Positions 24,011 through 36,900 of a DNA stretch of 64,000 nucleotides are shown here, in pieces; within the stretch, counting starts at the first letter, position 1; the number at the start of each line of letters is the position of its first letter. The position numbers and the translations under genes are program-made. Source of the DNA: Limonium bicolor (taxonomy: Eukaryota; Streptophyta; Magnoliopsida; Caryophyllales; Plumbaginaceae). Location of the stretch: NCBI GenBank assembly GCA_023374045.1, contig CM041776.1:322859925-322923924 (forward strand), given 5' to 3'. The notes beneath the pieces were generated by a model, which saw nothing but the letters and a program-made list of their open reading frames with translations, searched no databases and had not been told where the DNA came from.

Positions 24011-25322
24011 AGGCCCTACACTTACCTTTTGCTAGTCCTCGAGTAAAACTTAATCAGAAAAGAATAACTACTTGTGCACAAAACAAATAACCATAATAGT
24101 GACAACTAGATAATCATTTCCAACTATCTGACTCTAATTCACCAGCATCACTTAATCTTCCTTAATCCATCAAAAACATACTAATGAGTATAACATAAAA
24201 CATTCAATTTCAAAAATCGATCAAAAACTCTTGGGCTATTTTGCATAAGGGAATCTGTACTCTCTCCTTTTTCCGGTTTCCAACATTCAGCCCTATTTTT
24301 CAAGGGTTTCTGAATGTGCTTAAAACCCTCATAAATGGATTTCATGTTTCAGCCCTATTTTTCAAGGGTTTCTAAACCTGACCATGATTTTTTTAGAATG
24401 AGAAATTTAGGAGTAAAACAAAAGGAAAAACACTCTCGATTGTTTCTTTATTATGAGGCAATTTTTGCAACCTCATAGAATATAATGCTTCTCCTTTTTT
24501 GAAGAAGAATATTTTTTTTCCTTTTCTTCTTCTTTTTCCTCTTTTTTTTTCTTCATACATATTTCCTATTTAAGATTTTCACCCAAAAGAATTTTTACTG
24601 TTTTGAAAAGAAAGGAAAACATTACCCAGAAGTAAATCAGAGATAAAAAAGGAGTAAGGTATACTTATATTAATAAAGAGAATCAAGAAGTTAAAATAGA
24701 GATCTAAATATCATTAGAAAGCTTACCTCTTGAGAGAACAAGCATTTACTCTTCCCTAATCTACTTTGTCAAAGACATGCAAAAATCTTAGTAAAACATT
24801 GATAAGACTTCAACTTATAACAATTATTTATACATATAGTTTTTTCATATATATATATATAATAATTTTAAAGGGGGACCCCTGGCCTACACTTGGCAGG
24901 AACATTGTCCCCAGTGTTCAAGGAGAGAAATAATTGAACAAAGAATTGAAAGAAAAGGAAAAATAACATGAAAGAAATACTCCCCTTATTATGGAGGGAC
25001 CAGGGTAGGAACGCCCTACACTTGTGATGAGCCAAGGTATTAGAATTGCTCACAACATAAAATAAAGACAACTAAAACCAAAAACTCATAAAAGTACCAA
25101 GCTTCCATAACACAAGGAGAGAGTTAAATAAGTATCCATTAGTTATACACTAAAAATAAAAATAAAAATAAGATGAAATAAAATAAAAAAGAAATGAAAG
25201 TAAAATAAAACAAAGAAAGAGAGAGAAAGAACTAGAGAACTGCTGCTAGCGCTGAAGATGCTAGTGGTGTGCCAGAAGAAGAGTCATGAGAAGCTGCTGG
25301 GGAAGCAGAGAGGCTAGAAGAG
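24011..25322 (-). other. 3' untranslated internal region of the Athila-like element
   Basis: No ORF. Contains the polypurine-type tract next to the LTR, a two-copy repeat (cagccctatttttcaagggt at about 24289 and 24350), T-rich stretches and a CCTACACTT motif near 24891 and 25012. Confidence 0.5.
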
Positions 25323-26300
25323 CTAGGAGTGGGAAGACCCTGTCTTCTTCGCCTCCCAACACGCCTTCTTCTTCTTCATATCTTTCCGGAGGAGACTCTT
25401 GATCAAGGCAGTCACTGAACACTCTACCGACTTCTTGATCTCCTTCCTGATCTTCTTCCTGTCGGCTGCCATGTTCTTATCCATCTTATCGACATCCATC
25501 ATGAGACGGTCATCTACCCTCCTCTCATGCTCATCCTGGCGCTGGGTAATGCGCTCCTCAAAGACCTGATGACCAGTGGTAATCTCCTGCTGGCACTGCT
25601 CAACCGCCTCGACCCGACCGGTGATCTCAGAGTGATACCCCTCATAGCTTGCCCGAAAGGCCTCATAATCTGTCCAGGTATCCTGCTGAGCCTGGAGGTA
25701 GACATCAAAAGACTGTCGCTGCTGATCAAGGGTCTGCTGAAAGTGGTCCATCCGCTCATAAAGAGGACCCATGTCAGTAGCGGAACCAGAAGTCTAAGGA
25801 TGCTGATAAGGCTAAGGGGAGAAGGAGGAAGGTGGGGGCAACATCAGTTGGGGCTCATCTCCCTGGTAGCTCGGGTAGTCCTGAGCAGTGGCATTTTGCT
25901 TAGGCCTCTGCTCTGAAAGGACATACCGGTGCTCTCCCGATGTAGACTCTCGAAACCACCAACGACGTAGAAGAGAAAGGTCGATGAGGGTGGACTCGTG
26001 GTGATACTGAAGAGTCCGTGGAATCTGATCCTCCCTCAAAGTTTGAATGATATGCTGATGAAGGAGCATCGGGAAGATCGGGCGTTGTGTATCTCTGTGT
26101 AGGATCGCCCGAACCAACTGAGCAAACATCAGTCGGTGTACCAGAAACCGTGCTGAAACGGTACCCTGTAGTGGCCCACGAAGATACTCGAGAAGAGCGC
26201 AATCCATCTCATTAAGCTCATCGTGCTTACAGGGCCTAATGTTACTCACAAGGGTGAGTAACGACGTGTAACACCAAGGATAGATAGTTTTATTTTCCAC
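25323..26300 (-). pseudogene. Athila-type retrotransposon ORF (ORF1/env-like region)
   Basis: A single minus-strand frame from 26300 to 25323 interrupted by two in-frame TAG codons, near 25800-25814. The upstream half has NKTIYPWCYTSLLTLVSNI, MDCALLEYLRGPLQGTVSAR and LFRRWWFRES-like segments, as in the ATHILA ORF family. The downstream half is a charged, Q/E-rich coiled-coil-like tail (MGPLYERMDHFQQTLDQQRQ ... KKIRKEIKKSVE). Position next to the LTR agrees with the non-pol ORF of Athila elements. Function unproven; the copy is broken and the 5' part of the element is missing. Confidence 0.6.
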
Positions 26301-26447
26301 TGCGAATTATAATTTATTATGCTACGACATGCGACGTTATTACAGGTTTAGGATTAGGGGTGTTACAGTTTTTCCTTGTGGGTATTTTCTTGAGCATCAG
26401 TTATGTTGCCTGCAAGCTCCGAAACACCATCATTCACTACTGCAAAT
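26301..26447 (-). repeat. Short LTR-end-like fragment next to the CACTA element
   Basis: Minus strand near 26374 reads TGTAACACCCCTAATCCTA, which looks like the start of a Gypsy-type LTR (TGTAACACCC). Only about 80 bp can be assigned before the Athila-type frame begins, so this is a truncated piece or a coincidence. Confidence 0.3.
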
Positions 26448-26725
26448 CACTAGTACAAAAATGACCTATTTCGGCGCCCCTATCTCGGCGGTTGTACTAG
26501 GAACCGCCGAGATAGGTCCTCCGTAATTTTTTAATTAAACAAATAACATCTATTTCGGCGGTTCCTAGTAACAACCGCCGAAATAGATATATTTGGTTGT
26601 CTATTTCGGCGGTTGCTACTAGGAACCGCCGAAATAGAGGTTATTTTTTTAATTAAAAAAATTACGGAGGACCTATTTCGGCGGTTTTTAGTAACAACCG
26701 CCGAGATAGGTCGCTTAATAAACAC
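26448..26725. repeat. CACTA left terminal and subterminal repeats
   Basis: Several inverted pairs of (C)TAT(T/C)TCGGCGGTT and AACCGCCGA(A/G)ATAG, for example around 26490-26515, 26549-26586, 26600-26637 and 26670-26710. In characterised CACTA elements such subterminal arrays bind TNPA; here each pair can form a hairpin. Confidence 0.85.
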
Positions 26726-26739
26726 CCCCACCCAGCCCC

Positions 26740-26955
26740 GACTCCGTTACGCTGTTACAACCCTAACCCCTCTTCTCTTCTCTGTAACGGGCGAATTTGA
26801 GTACCAATCTCGACAGCCACCACACCACCGCCGCTCCGACGTCCGTCGCCCTCCTCCCGCCTTCGCCGTCGTCGCGCCGCCGTCGCCGGTCGTGCGTGGT
26901 TGTCATCGGAAGTTGTTGCTGCAACCAAGAACCGCAGCTACAATATACTGGGTAA
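26740..26955 (+). promoter_or_regulatory. GC-rich leader exon candidate of the CACTA transcript
   Basis: A sharp GC-rich island (CCGCCGCTCCGACG, CGTCGTCGCGCCGCCGTCG) in AT-rich surroundings, starting just inside the left subterminal repeats. A GT donor candidate (tgggtaaaac) lies at about 26951. Likely a non-coding or short-coding first exon. Confidence 0.4.
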
Positions 26956-29600
26956 AACAAGTCCAATTCGGTTTTGACTAAAAAATTACAAATGTGTTGT
27001 TAAAATTGGTAGATGTGTGTCACATTATGATTGTTGATGCTGATATTTATTGTGTGTGTCAAATCTTTGAAAGATTTGGTTGTTAAACTAATCAAATTAT
27101 GTATGAACACAAGGTGTTTGATGAAATGTCTGAGTGAATATTTTTACTGTTTTTTGCCCTTTTTTAAGTATAGTTAGGCAGGGGCGGACCGACTTGGGTG
27201 CGTACTGTGTTTGTTGACACATATGGAAAAGAAAATTGCCTAACGTTTTACTTATTGTTATAATTAACTAATTTATTTATTAATTTAACACATTGTTACG
27301 GAGCAATAGAGATCTGTACTATATATAAACCCTAAAAAGTCTTAACAAAGCACTGCAACTCCGCGAGTCTGTAAAGACTGTAGAGGAGTACGAGCTTCTC
27401 TCCTATATTTTATTCATCAATCAATCAACATTAAATTTTATTTTTTTAATAGAATTACTTATTTACTTGTACGACGCATACTATTATATTCAACAGTAGC
27501 ATCAAATTTCAGCTTTTTAATCGATTAGCTAATGACAGTAGATTTATATCATGGTAAGACACATAGATCAGAAATTGATATCTTTTTTTTCTGCTGCCTA
27601 GTTTGCTATAGTGTTTGCCAAAATCAAAATATTTTGTGGGTTCAATTTTTTTCTAGTCATTAATTTTTATATTTAGGTATTCAATAGTTTAACTATTAAT
27701 TAAAAACTTGTTAAGTAATTGTTAGTAACAATTTAATATATCTTACATTTGTTGAACTGAAATACAATTAATAGATATGGTATAATTAATAAAATTAGTA
27801 CATTTATTTCTATAGGTTTGATATGGAAAGGTTTTTTATAAGAAAAATAGCTTCATCATCGGAGCCAACGCCCGCCCAAGAAATAATTGATATACCGAAC
27901 GAATGTGGTTGATAAAGATGTAAACAAAGTCGTGTTGTTAGCAATATAGTGTTGCGCCCTCAATTGATACTTATTTTGCGTTTGCGTTGCCTCTGTAGAG
28001 ATTGGTACTGCTACACGTCTCGCATGCCCGATTGAGAAGAGGGGCTGAAAACAATTCCTTTAGGAACCGGTAATATACTTTAACTTATCTCTTCATTCTC
28101 TTCACTCGCTGTAAATTTTCAATTAACGTAACTACAAATAAGGAATAAATTTGGTATATATTAGTTTGGTTTATGATGGAAATTTGTGTTGTTGAATAAT
28201 TGGTGAATGCTTAATAATAAGCATGGTTGTGTCTTTGTAGAGGGAAATCACTAAATGGGTTCACCGGATTGAAGTCGTACGGGGCTGAATACCTTTCATT
28301 TGTGAACCCGTAATATACTCAACCTACATCTTCATCTTTTTAGCTCATTATATATAATTTTGCAATCCTAATTACAAACAATTAACATACGTAAACTAAT
28401 GAGTTTGTATTCTATCTACAGAGAAGTGGTTAACAAACTCCTCATTCATTGCACGGTAGATTGAAAGCGGAGTGGAAGAACGGTAATATAATCTAACTTA
28501 TCATTTTTCTCTTTTGTACTTTGTATTTGATTTCCACAAATTATTGGAATTTGGTTTGATGAATAAATTTGGTATATATTAGTGTGGTTTATGATAGAAA
28601 TTTGTGTTGTTGAATGATTGGTGAATGCTTAATAATAAGCATGGTTGTGTCCTTGATTTCCACAAATTATTAAAATTTGGTTTGATGGATAAATTTGGTA
28701 TTAGTTTGATTTGTGATGGAAATTTGTGTTGATGAATGGTTGGTGAATGCTTAATAATAAGCATGGGATAGGTAAAATTATGCAAAAGTCATGCCGATTT
28801 TTTTTTAAATTCTCTTCGTAATTAATATTGTTTGATGTATGTGTATATGTCTAACAATATCTAATTTTTTTTATCAGGTCTCACTACATTCAAGTCCGTG
28901 AATCACCTCTCTTGTTTCCGCCTTCTTCCATGTTGTCCTTTCCTCTCTGTGCACAAGTAAAGTAACTAAACCTTATTTTGTTAATAAATGCAATTATGTA
29001 TTTTAAATATAATTGCTAGTACATAATTTAGCTTCATTCCATATTTGTTGATGCATTTCTTTTGTAATTTATTTTTTGTTGCATCTCTCACACAGAAGCG
29101 TACCTCTCAGGAACCAGTCTCCCCTGTCCATAAATCCTTAAAAAACAAGTACGTATTTTAACTCTCGATTCTTTGTTAATCTCTAAACCGGTTTGAACTT
29201 ATACAGTGGAGAATTGAAAGCGTTGATTTGATGATCTGAATTTGCAATTGGTTTTCAGTTAGCTAGTAAAGAATTGATTTATTTTAATTGTTGGTTGCTG
29301 CCATTGTTGGAATGTTTGTGGTTGTGATGACTTTGGTGAGTGCTGAATAATAAGCACGGGATGTGTACAATTATGCAAAGGTCATGCCGAATTTTTTGTA
29401 GAAAAAGTATTCGTAATATTGTTTTAAACACCGGTTTCTGTTTTAGAAGTGCAACAATTTCTTAAATTTAAAATGCTAGTTTATTTTGTGTTTGCAACCT
29501 TAGAGTTAGGCTAGACTAATTGACAATCATCCCAGTCATGCTCCATTAGAAATAAACATGTGCAACTTAATACAGGCCATATTCTACAAAGGCTCTAACT
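26956..29600 (+). other. CACTA 5' intronic/leader DNA
   Basis: AT-rich with possible small leader exons (GC-richer patches near 27890-28070, 28250-28310 and 28880-28965, each followed by a GT) but no ORF. Four copies of a phrase GTGAATGCTTAATAATAAGC (one diverged) occur at about 28201, 28620, 28741 and 29335. Confidence 0.45.
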
Positions 29601-29607
29601 CACACCT

Positions 29608-32600
29608 GTGATCTGTTGCACATGTAGTATGGAGCGTGACTGGATGTATGGTGATAGAGGCGAACATTTTGACAAAATGCTGAAAGAGTTTTGCAAAGCT
29701 GCAGTGCAACACAAGGACAGGACAAAGGCGGAGAAAATTCCATGTCCTTGTGTTGATTGTGGTGTGGTTAGACATTATTCAAGCATCAACCTCGTACAAC
29801 TCCATGTGAAGACCCGTGGTTTCATGCCACATTATACAAAATGGATTTTTCATGGAGAACGTGTTGAAGATAATGCTTCATCTTCCTACAGTCACGATCG
29901 GTGTAACTCAAGAACCGAGCAGACATTCGATACTACTAACGAGTCAGAACTCCCAAGCGCTTCCGGAGTCAATGTTGACAGTGAGTCGACTTATCATGAT
30001 GAACAAATTGACGAGATGCTTGATAACGTTGAGGATAACTTTGTCGACCGGCCGGATGAGTATCAAAGGTTGTTGGACGCATCCAAAACGGCGTTGTATC
30101 CTACTTGCACTAAGTACACGAAATTGACAGCTATATTGAATTTGTTCAACCTGAAGGGAAGATATGGATTGAGTGACAAAGGTTTCACGGCATTCCTCGA
30201 GCTGATTCATGATATGCTACCGGATGAGAACGGTCTCCCTACGACCACGTATGAGGCAAAGAAATGGGTGTGTCCAATGGGAGTAGAGTACAAAAAAATT
30301 CACGCGTGTCCAAACAACTGTGTGTTGTACAGGGGTGAATACGAACATCTGGACAATTGCCCGAAATGTTCGTTGTCCCGGTATAAGCATAAAGATGGTG
30401 AGTACTCCTCCGTTCAGAAAAAAAGCCCTCCAGCAAAACTTGTTTGGTATTTGCCGATTATACCCAGATTCAAACGGTTGTTTGCGAATCCGAAAGATGC
30501 AAAGAACATACGATGGCATGCGGAGGGTAGAAAGAGTGATGAGAAACTAAGACATCCAGCAGATGGGCCTCAGTGGAGAAACATCAATAGACGGTACAAA
30601 GAACATTTCGGACATGAAGATAGGAATCTGAGGCTTGGGTTATGTACTGATGGAATGAACCCGTACGGCACATTGAGTAGTCAACATAGTACATGGCCTG
30701 TTCTGCTAGTGATCTACAATTTGCCCTCATGGTTGTGTATGAAACGAAAGTACATCATGTTATCTCCTGATATCTGGTCCCAAGCAGCCAGGTAATAGCA
30801 TTGATGTGTACCTTGCCCCTCTGATCGACGATCTGAAGCTATTGTGGAATGAGGGGACCGTGGTATATGATGCTTATGCAAGAGAGAATTTCACGCTCAA
30901 GGCTTTGTTGTTCTGTACCGTCAATGACTTCCCTGCGTATGGGAACTTGTCCGGTTACACGGTTAAAGGAGCATTTGCATGTCCCATTTGCGAGGAAGAC
31001 ACTTGTTCGGACCGTTTAAAACATTGTGGGAAGAATGTTTATATGTGTCATCGACGTCTTCTCCCCGAAGATCACCCTTATCGAGTAACGAAGAGAAAGT
31101 TGTTCAATGGTCAAGCCGAAACTCGTGTGGCCCGTCTACCTCTGAGCTCTGAGGAAGTGTACGAAAAGGTTAAGGACATTGCAAATGTATTTGGAAACAC
31201 ATCAAAACCGGCGAAAAACATTTGGAAAAAGTGTTCTATCTTTTGGGAACTACCTTATTGGCGTCATTCTGTGAGACACTGCTTAGACATCATGCACATT
31301 GTGAAGAACGTTGGTGAGGCAGTGAGTGGGACTTTACTCAATATACCCGGCAAAACAAAAGACGGATTGAAAATCAGAAAGGACATGCAAACCATGGGTA
31401 TACGAAAGGAGTTACACCCACAAGAGAACGGGAAACGAATCTACCTACCTCCTGCATGCTACACGCTCTCAAAGGCTGAAAAGATTAGTTTCTGCAAATG
31501 TCTGCACTCGGTAAAAGTACCGTCTGGGTACTCTTCAAACTGGAAGAACATTGTATCGATGAAGGATTTAAAACTTTTAGGCATGAAATCTCACGATTAT
31601 CATGTACTGATGTTACATCTTCTTCCGGTCGCAATTCGAGGGATATTGCCATCTGATGTCAGAAATGCTTTAACTCGGTTATGTTTCTTTTTCAACGCTG
31701 TTTGCTCCAAGGCAATTGACGTAACGTCTCTAGATGATCTACAACGTGAAATTGTTATCACATTATGTCAACTAGAGATGTATTTCCCACCATCTTTCTT
31801 TGATATAATGGTACATCTAATTGTGCACATCGTTCGAGAGATACAGTTCTGTGGTCCGGTATACTTACGGTACATGTACCCTTTTGAACGGTACATGGGT
31901 ATTCTGAAAAGTAGAATGAAGAATAGGTATCGACCAGAGGGGAGCATTGTTGAAGCAACAGTGACTGAGGAAGTCACGGAATTTGTGACCGATTATTTGA
32001 GTGAGGCAGAGTCTATTGGTATCCCAAAACCACGACACTATGGCAGGTTTAAGGGTAAAGGTGTTATTGGTAGAAAGATCGTGCAAGTTTCGCGTCTACT
32101 TATTCATCAAGCACATTTGTTTGTCTTACAACATCTTGAGGTTGTTGAACCTTATTTGGAAACCCATATGGTTGAGTTAAGGCATCAAAATCCTTTGAAA
32201 GGCCACATTTGGCTGACAAAGGAACAAAACCGAGTTTTTATCCAATGGTTCAAAGATCATGTGTTGACATTAGCATCATCAGATCCAGAAGCTGTAAGCG
32301 AAGAGATCAGATGTTTGGCAATCGGACCTGAAACTAATATTACATCATTTGAGGGGTATGATATTAGTGGGTATACATACTACACTGCACGTCAAGATGC
32401 CAAATCGATAAACCAGAATAGTGGGGTAAAAATTGAAGCTGCTGCCACTGAGTACCACAGCGGTAACCGATCTCAACCAGTTAGTAATTGGTATTATGGT
32501 GTCATCGAGGACATCTGGGAACTAGACTATGACATTGATTCCTTTCTGTTGTTCGGTGCAAGTGGGTGGACAACCGACGCGGGTACCAAAATGATGGAGG

Positions 32601-32904
32601 GCTTACCTTGGTTGATCTTTCACGGTTACACGGTTATAATGATGATCAATTTGTTCTGGGAAAGGATTGCGAACAAGTGTGGTATGTTGAGGATCCGAAA
32701 GACTGCAGATGGTCTGTTGTTCTTCCAGGAAGAAGGCCGGTTGTAATCGAAAATGAAAATGAGGATAACGATGAAAATGAGACTGTAGAGGAAACATCCT
32801 TGTTTCCTACTGGATTACCGGATTCGATTGATGATACCGAAAACGATTTGCTCTACGCACGATCTGACCATGATGAGGGTGTTTGGGTAGAAAATATGAA
32901 ATGA
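29608..32904 (+). pseudogene. CACTA tnp2 transposase (TNPD-like), two frameshifts
   Basis: Likely start is the ATG at 29629 (MERDWMYGDRGEHFDKML), the transposase-associated domain with CPCVDCGVV. The Tnp2 domain follows (CPNNCVLYRGEYEHLDNCPK, WHAEGRKSDEKLRHPADGP). The first frame ends at 30795; homologous reading (PLIDDLKLLWNEG, VNDFPAYGNLSGYT, CLDIMHIVKNVGEAV) resumes in another frame, so a frameshift lies at about 30745-30765. The DUF4218-like part has LEMYFPPSFFDIMVHLIVHI and PFERYMGILKSRMKNR. A second shift at about 32540-32560 moves the DUF4216-like end to the 32566-32904 frame (GGLTLVDLSRLHGYNDDQF, CRWSVVLPGRRPVV). Length about 1090 codons, full-size for the family. It would cut and paste the element, but this copy cannot make one continuous protein. 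Confidence 0.9.
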
Positions 32905-33831
32905 TTTATGTTTTTGTACGTGAAAGGTAATGTTGTTAGTAGAATGTAGACTGTAATGTCATCTTAACTGTTATTGTTATGCATCATAGTATTTATGTTA
33001 TGACTTTATCTGATGAAAATGCTTTGTTATTTTTTTTGCAGTGGATGATCACCCTATGGATGACCCCATTGGACGGCTTCTCATGGAGAACCTGAGCCAC
33101 AGCAGAATAGACCAAGTAAGCGGGTCACAAGAGGAGGAAAGAAGAAGAAGGACCAGTTAGCAGTACAGGAGACTGAGGCTGGCCCTTCACAGCAGACCGA
33201 AGAGGAGTCAGTTGTCCCACCAGAGGCGAAGAAGCAAAAGAAGAGAGGTGCAACACGTGGGCTGAAGGCTAACAAGGGCCCTCCTACAAAACCGGTGGAC
33301 TTCAATCAGTTCAACCAACCCCATGGTAATTGGAAGAATGACTTCACCGCTTACGGTAGCCATTTGGTGAAGTCATATTGCAACATAAACCACAACTGGA
33401 AGCAAGTGCCTCAATCATTGAAGGATACTATGTTTCAGCGTCTTCAGGTAAATCTCTACATTATTACTATGATCTTTTGTGAAATAATAGAACATTTATG
33501 TTTACTTTACTAACTGAATGATCATGTACGTAGTCTCGTTTCTCCGTGGATCCCGCACTTAAAAAGGATGTGCTATCAGCGATGTCGAAACAGTTCCGGG
33601 ACCACAAGAATAAGTTGGCTGACAAGTTCATCTACAAGATGCCTACTCCAGAAGATCCAGATGAGCCAGATCATGGTGGAGACGGTGAGAGACCACCATG
33701 GGAGGTTTACGAGGGCATAACAGAAGAGCAATGGCTACAATTTGTTGAGAGGCGTCACACACCGGAGTTCCAGGTGCACTTTATTGTCATACATACATAA
33801 ATTAATCTTAATTTCTTATTTTTTTGTGTTC

Positions 33832-33974
33832 AATTTCACTTAACATGATCCCATTAATTTATGCAGGCTCTCCGTGCGCAACAACAAGCAAATGCTAAGA
33901 AGAATCTGTACCCTCACCACTTAGGTGGAAAAAGTATTGCTCAAAGGGTACCAGAATGGGAGCAAAAAGGATAT
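33832..33974 (+). repeat. Left copy of 143-bp target duplication
   Basis: Runs from AATTTCACTTAACATG to GGATAT and includes a 3' splice site and the exon beginning ALRAQQQANAKKN. Equal in length to 38083-38225 and differing by one base (AAAAAGG versus AAAAGGG). Confidence 0.92.
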
Positions 33975-36900
33975 TGCCTCTCCTTATACAATCCAGACTC
34001 ACGCAGCGGATACTTACATACATACAGTGGGTGATACAATGCCGTTAGCCACCCACGTGACTAACAAGGCTACTACTACTGTTACATACAGCATCGGTCT
34101 GATGGACCGGAATCCCGAGTACTACATAACTACAACACATACTCCATTTACCAAAAAAAAGTACTACAATCTTCATTCCATACAATACTCCATGTACAAT
34201 ACAATTTAATTCACATACCGAGTCTACTAGGATCCTCATACAAGTATAATACCTCTTCCAAACTCATACATACTCACTAGGAGACTACTTACTACCATTC
34301 CTCACAACTACTTACTTCCTAGCTAAAGGTTGTGCCTCCGGGTCTCTTCCTGACCATATTCGCTCAGGTACCTGCACACTAAAAATGGTCCCCCGAAGGG
34401 GTCAAGCTTTCGCCGAGCATGATAACCCATACCCCGCGTACTAGTGAGGGTACGCCGACCACTTGTCGTATACATGCGGTTGATTCATTCAAAACATACA
34501 TGCATACATGCTCCTATACATAATATTGCAATACATTACGCAAGACATACACACATACATACACTTCATTACATACAAGAAGTACAACATAAACCATTCA
34601 ATACATACTTACCTCTTTCCAAATTACACACACATTACATACACAATATACAATTCTTGTTAGCTTCATTGGTCCACCCGGGTTAATCGGGTGGGGATTA
34701 CTCTTTTACTCGTTACTTCATACATACGCATACATACTCATACATACGGGATCCATACTTACTTACTCTTACTCTTACTCAAGTTAAGTCGTCGGGACCT
34801 CCGGCCCTGGGGACTACACCGTCCCACCTCCGGGATTTACTTGACTCACCCAATCCGGATGCTACCCATTTAAGGGATTTGGGCCGCGGACCAGTTTAAG
34901 AGTCAGGAATTGCAGCCAACCTCTTGTGACTCCGCATCCTCACTGTGGCGAAGCTATATCGGACTTCTACTCATTCCGGTTTACTCACTTAAGTTAGGAG
35001 TTAGGTATTAGGAATTAGCAGAAGTCATTCATTCAAGCCACAATAATACAATACAAGCTCATATACACATCCATACAAATACAGTGCAATATACAAGTAC
35101 ACTACAAAATACAATACACATCATCATCATCATTCATATGTTCATGAATTATACAAACTATTGTTCAAGACAAATATCAAGAACAATGTAAACAAGCACA
35201 AGTAAGTGCAATATAGTCCGATTCATGCATTTATCTTATTAGGTGATCAAATAAGCACACAAATCGGGTAACCAGATTAGGATACAGGGCATGAAGAAAT
35301 CATACCGTTCACCGTTGTACTTGTATCCAACTTTCCTCCGGTGTTCACAACCCAAGTCCTATAACATACATTGATCGAGTGGTTAATTCCCTATGGGTAA
35401 CCCAACACGTTTCATCCTTTATGTTTCCCAATGTACCATTACTAGTTCCTTAGATTTCATACTTAATTCCAAAATCATTTACTTCACATCATTTCCTAAG
35501 CTCATTTTCTTAGGTTCTTATGTGTATATTATTTTCTCCTTCCACCATCATTATTCTCCCTGTGGTTTACTGCTTAAGCCCAAAAAAGATTTTTTTTTTT
35601 TGACCGGACCTCCCCTGTGGGGCGGTCCCTAGGGGCGGTCCGAGACAGAAGCCATTTATGCTGCGAGATTCCAGTACTGGACCTCCCCACAGGGGCGGTC
35701 CGTAGGGGCGGTCCGAAACAGAAACCAATTTTTTTTTTTTATAATCTTCTCTGCACTGGACCTCCCCTGTGGGGCGGTCCCTAGGGGCGGTCCGTGACAG
35801 AAATGAATCCGTCCAGCTGAATTCGACTATGGACCTCCCCACAGGGCGGTCCATAGGGGCGGTCCACAACAGACCCTGTTTTTAAAAGTGTTTTTCTACA
35901 CATTCTGAACTCCAAATTCACCCCAATTTTTTTCTACTTATTCCACAATCTTTCCACATGTTTCCTACATGTTTAAACACATTAAAACATGCATTAAACC
36001 TCTCAAATCATGGTTAAACCCTTACTCAATTCTCAAATTCACAAACCTCAATTCTTACATTTTGCACTTTGCACACTAGTACACTTCTAACTTTCTCTTG
36101 CTAGTTCCCTACCTTCTACCAACTCACTTAATAACCATTCCAAATCCTTTATAACCATTTGCAATAGCTATACTCAAGTTCTTCATTCATTTCCAAGGTT
36201 ATGCACACCAACTTTCTTCCTAAATTCAAGGTACTCATACACTGTTTTGCTACAGATTTTTGATTCTCACTTCCTCCATCTATAGCTCCCTCTTACAATG
36301 CCATTCCTAAGGCTTATAATGCATTACACACCTCTCCTAAACTACCCACCTACTAGCTCCAATCAAAATCTGTTTCAAATACATGTTTTTCACCTAGTTC
36401 CTAGTTCTTAAGTTCTCTAGTTTCTAGGTAAATTTTGACATAGTCTCCCCTATATTTTTACATTCTCACCACATGTTTTAGCTCACAAAACATCACTCAT
36501 TTCACCTGCACCTGCTTGTAAACAACATTAATATACCAAGCTATCCACACAATACCAACACTAACATCATTAAATTCCTGCACATGCACATTTACTTCCC
36601 AATGTTCTACCCAAGCTTTAAAACCTCTTTCAAAGGCCTCAAATTGTTACATTCTATTCCTCATTATACTACAACATACCAATTACTCATTACCATATAC
36701 CTTACTCATTTTACTACACAAAATCTGTTACACTACAATACATAAACCAACTCAAGGTAAGAGCATTTACCTTGTGATTCTAGTTTCTCTTTCTTTCTTT
36801 CCCTTCCCTTCCTTTCTTCTTTCTTTTCCTTTCTTTCCTCTTGTTCTTGGTTTCAAATGGAGTTCACACTCCAATGCTACAGCCCATACCAATACACAAA

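Noticed and set aside
35567..35869. 100-codon minus ORF rich in Gly/Pro/Arg
   Set aside because: Produced by the GGACC/GGTCC tandem hairpins; not a protein gene.
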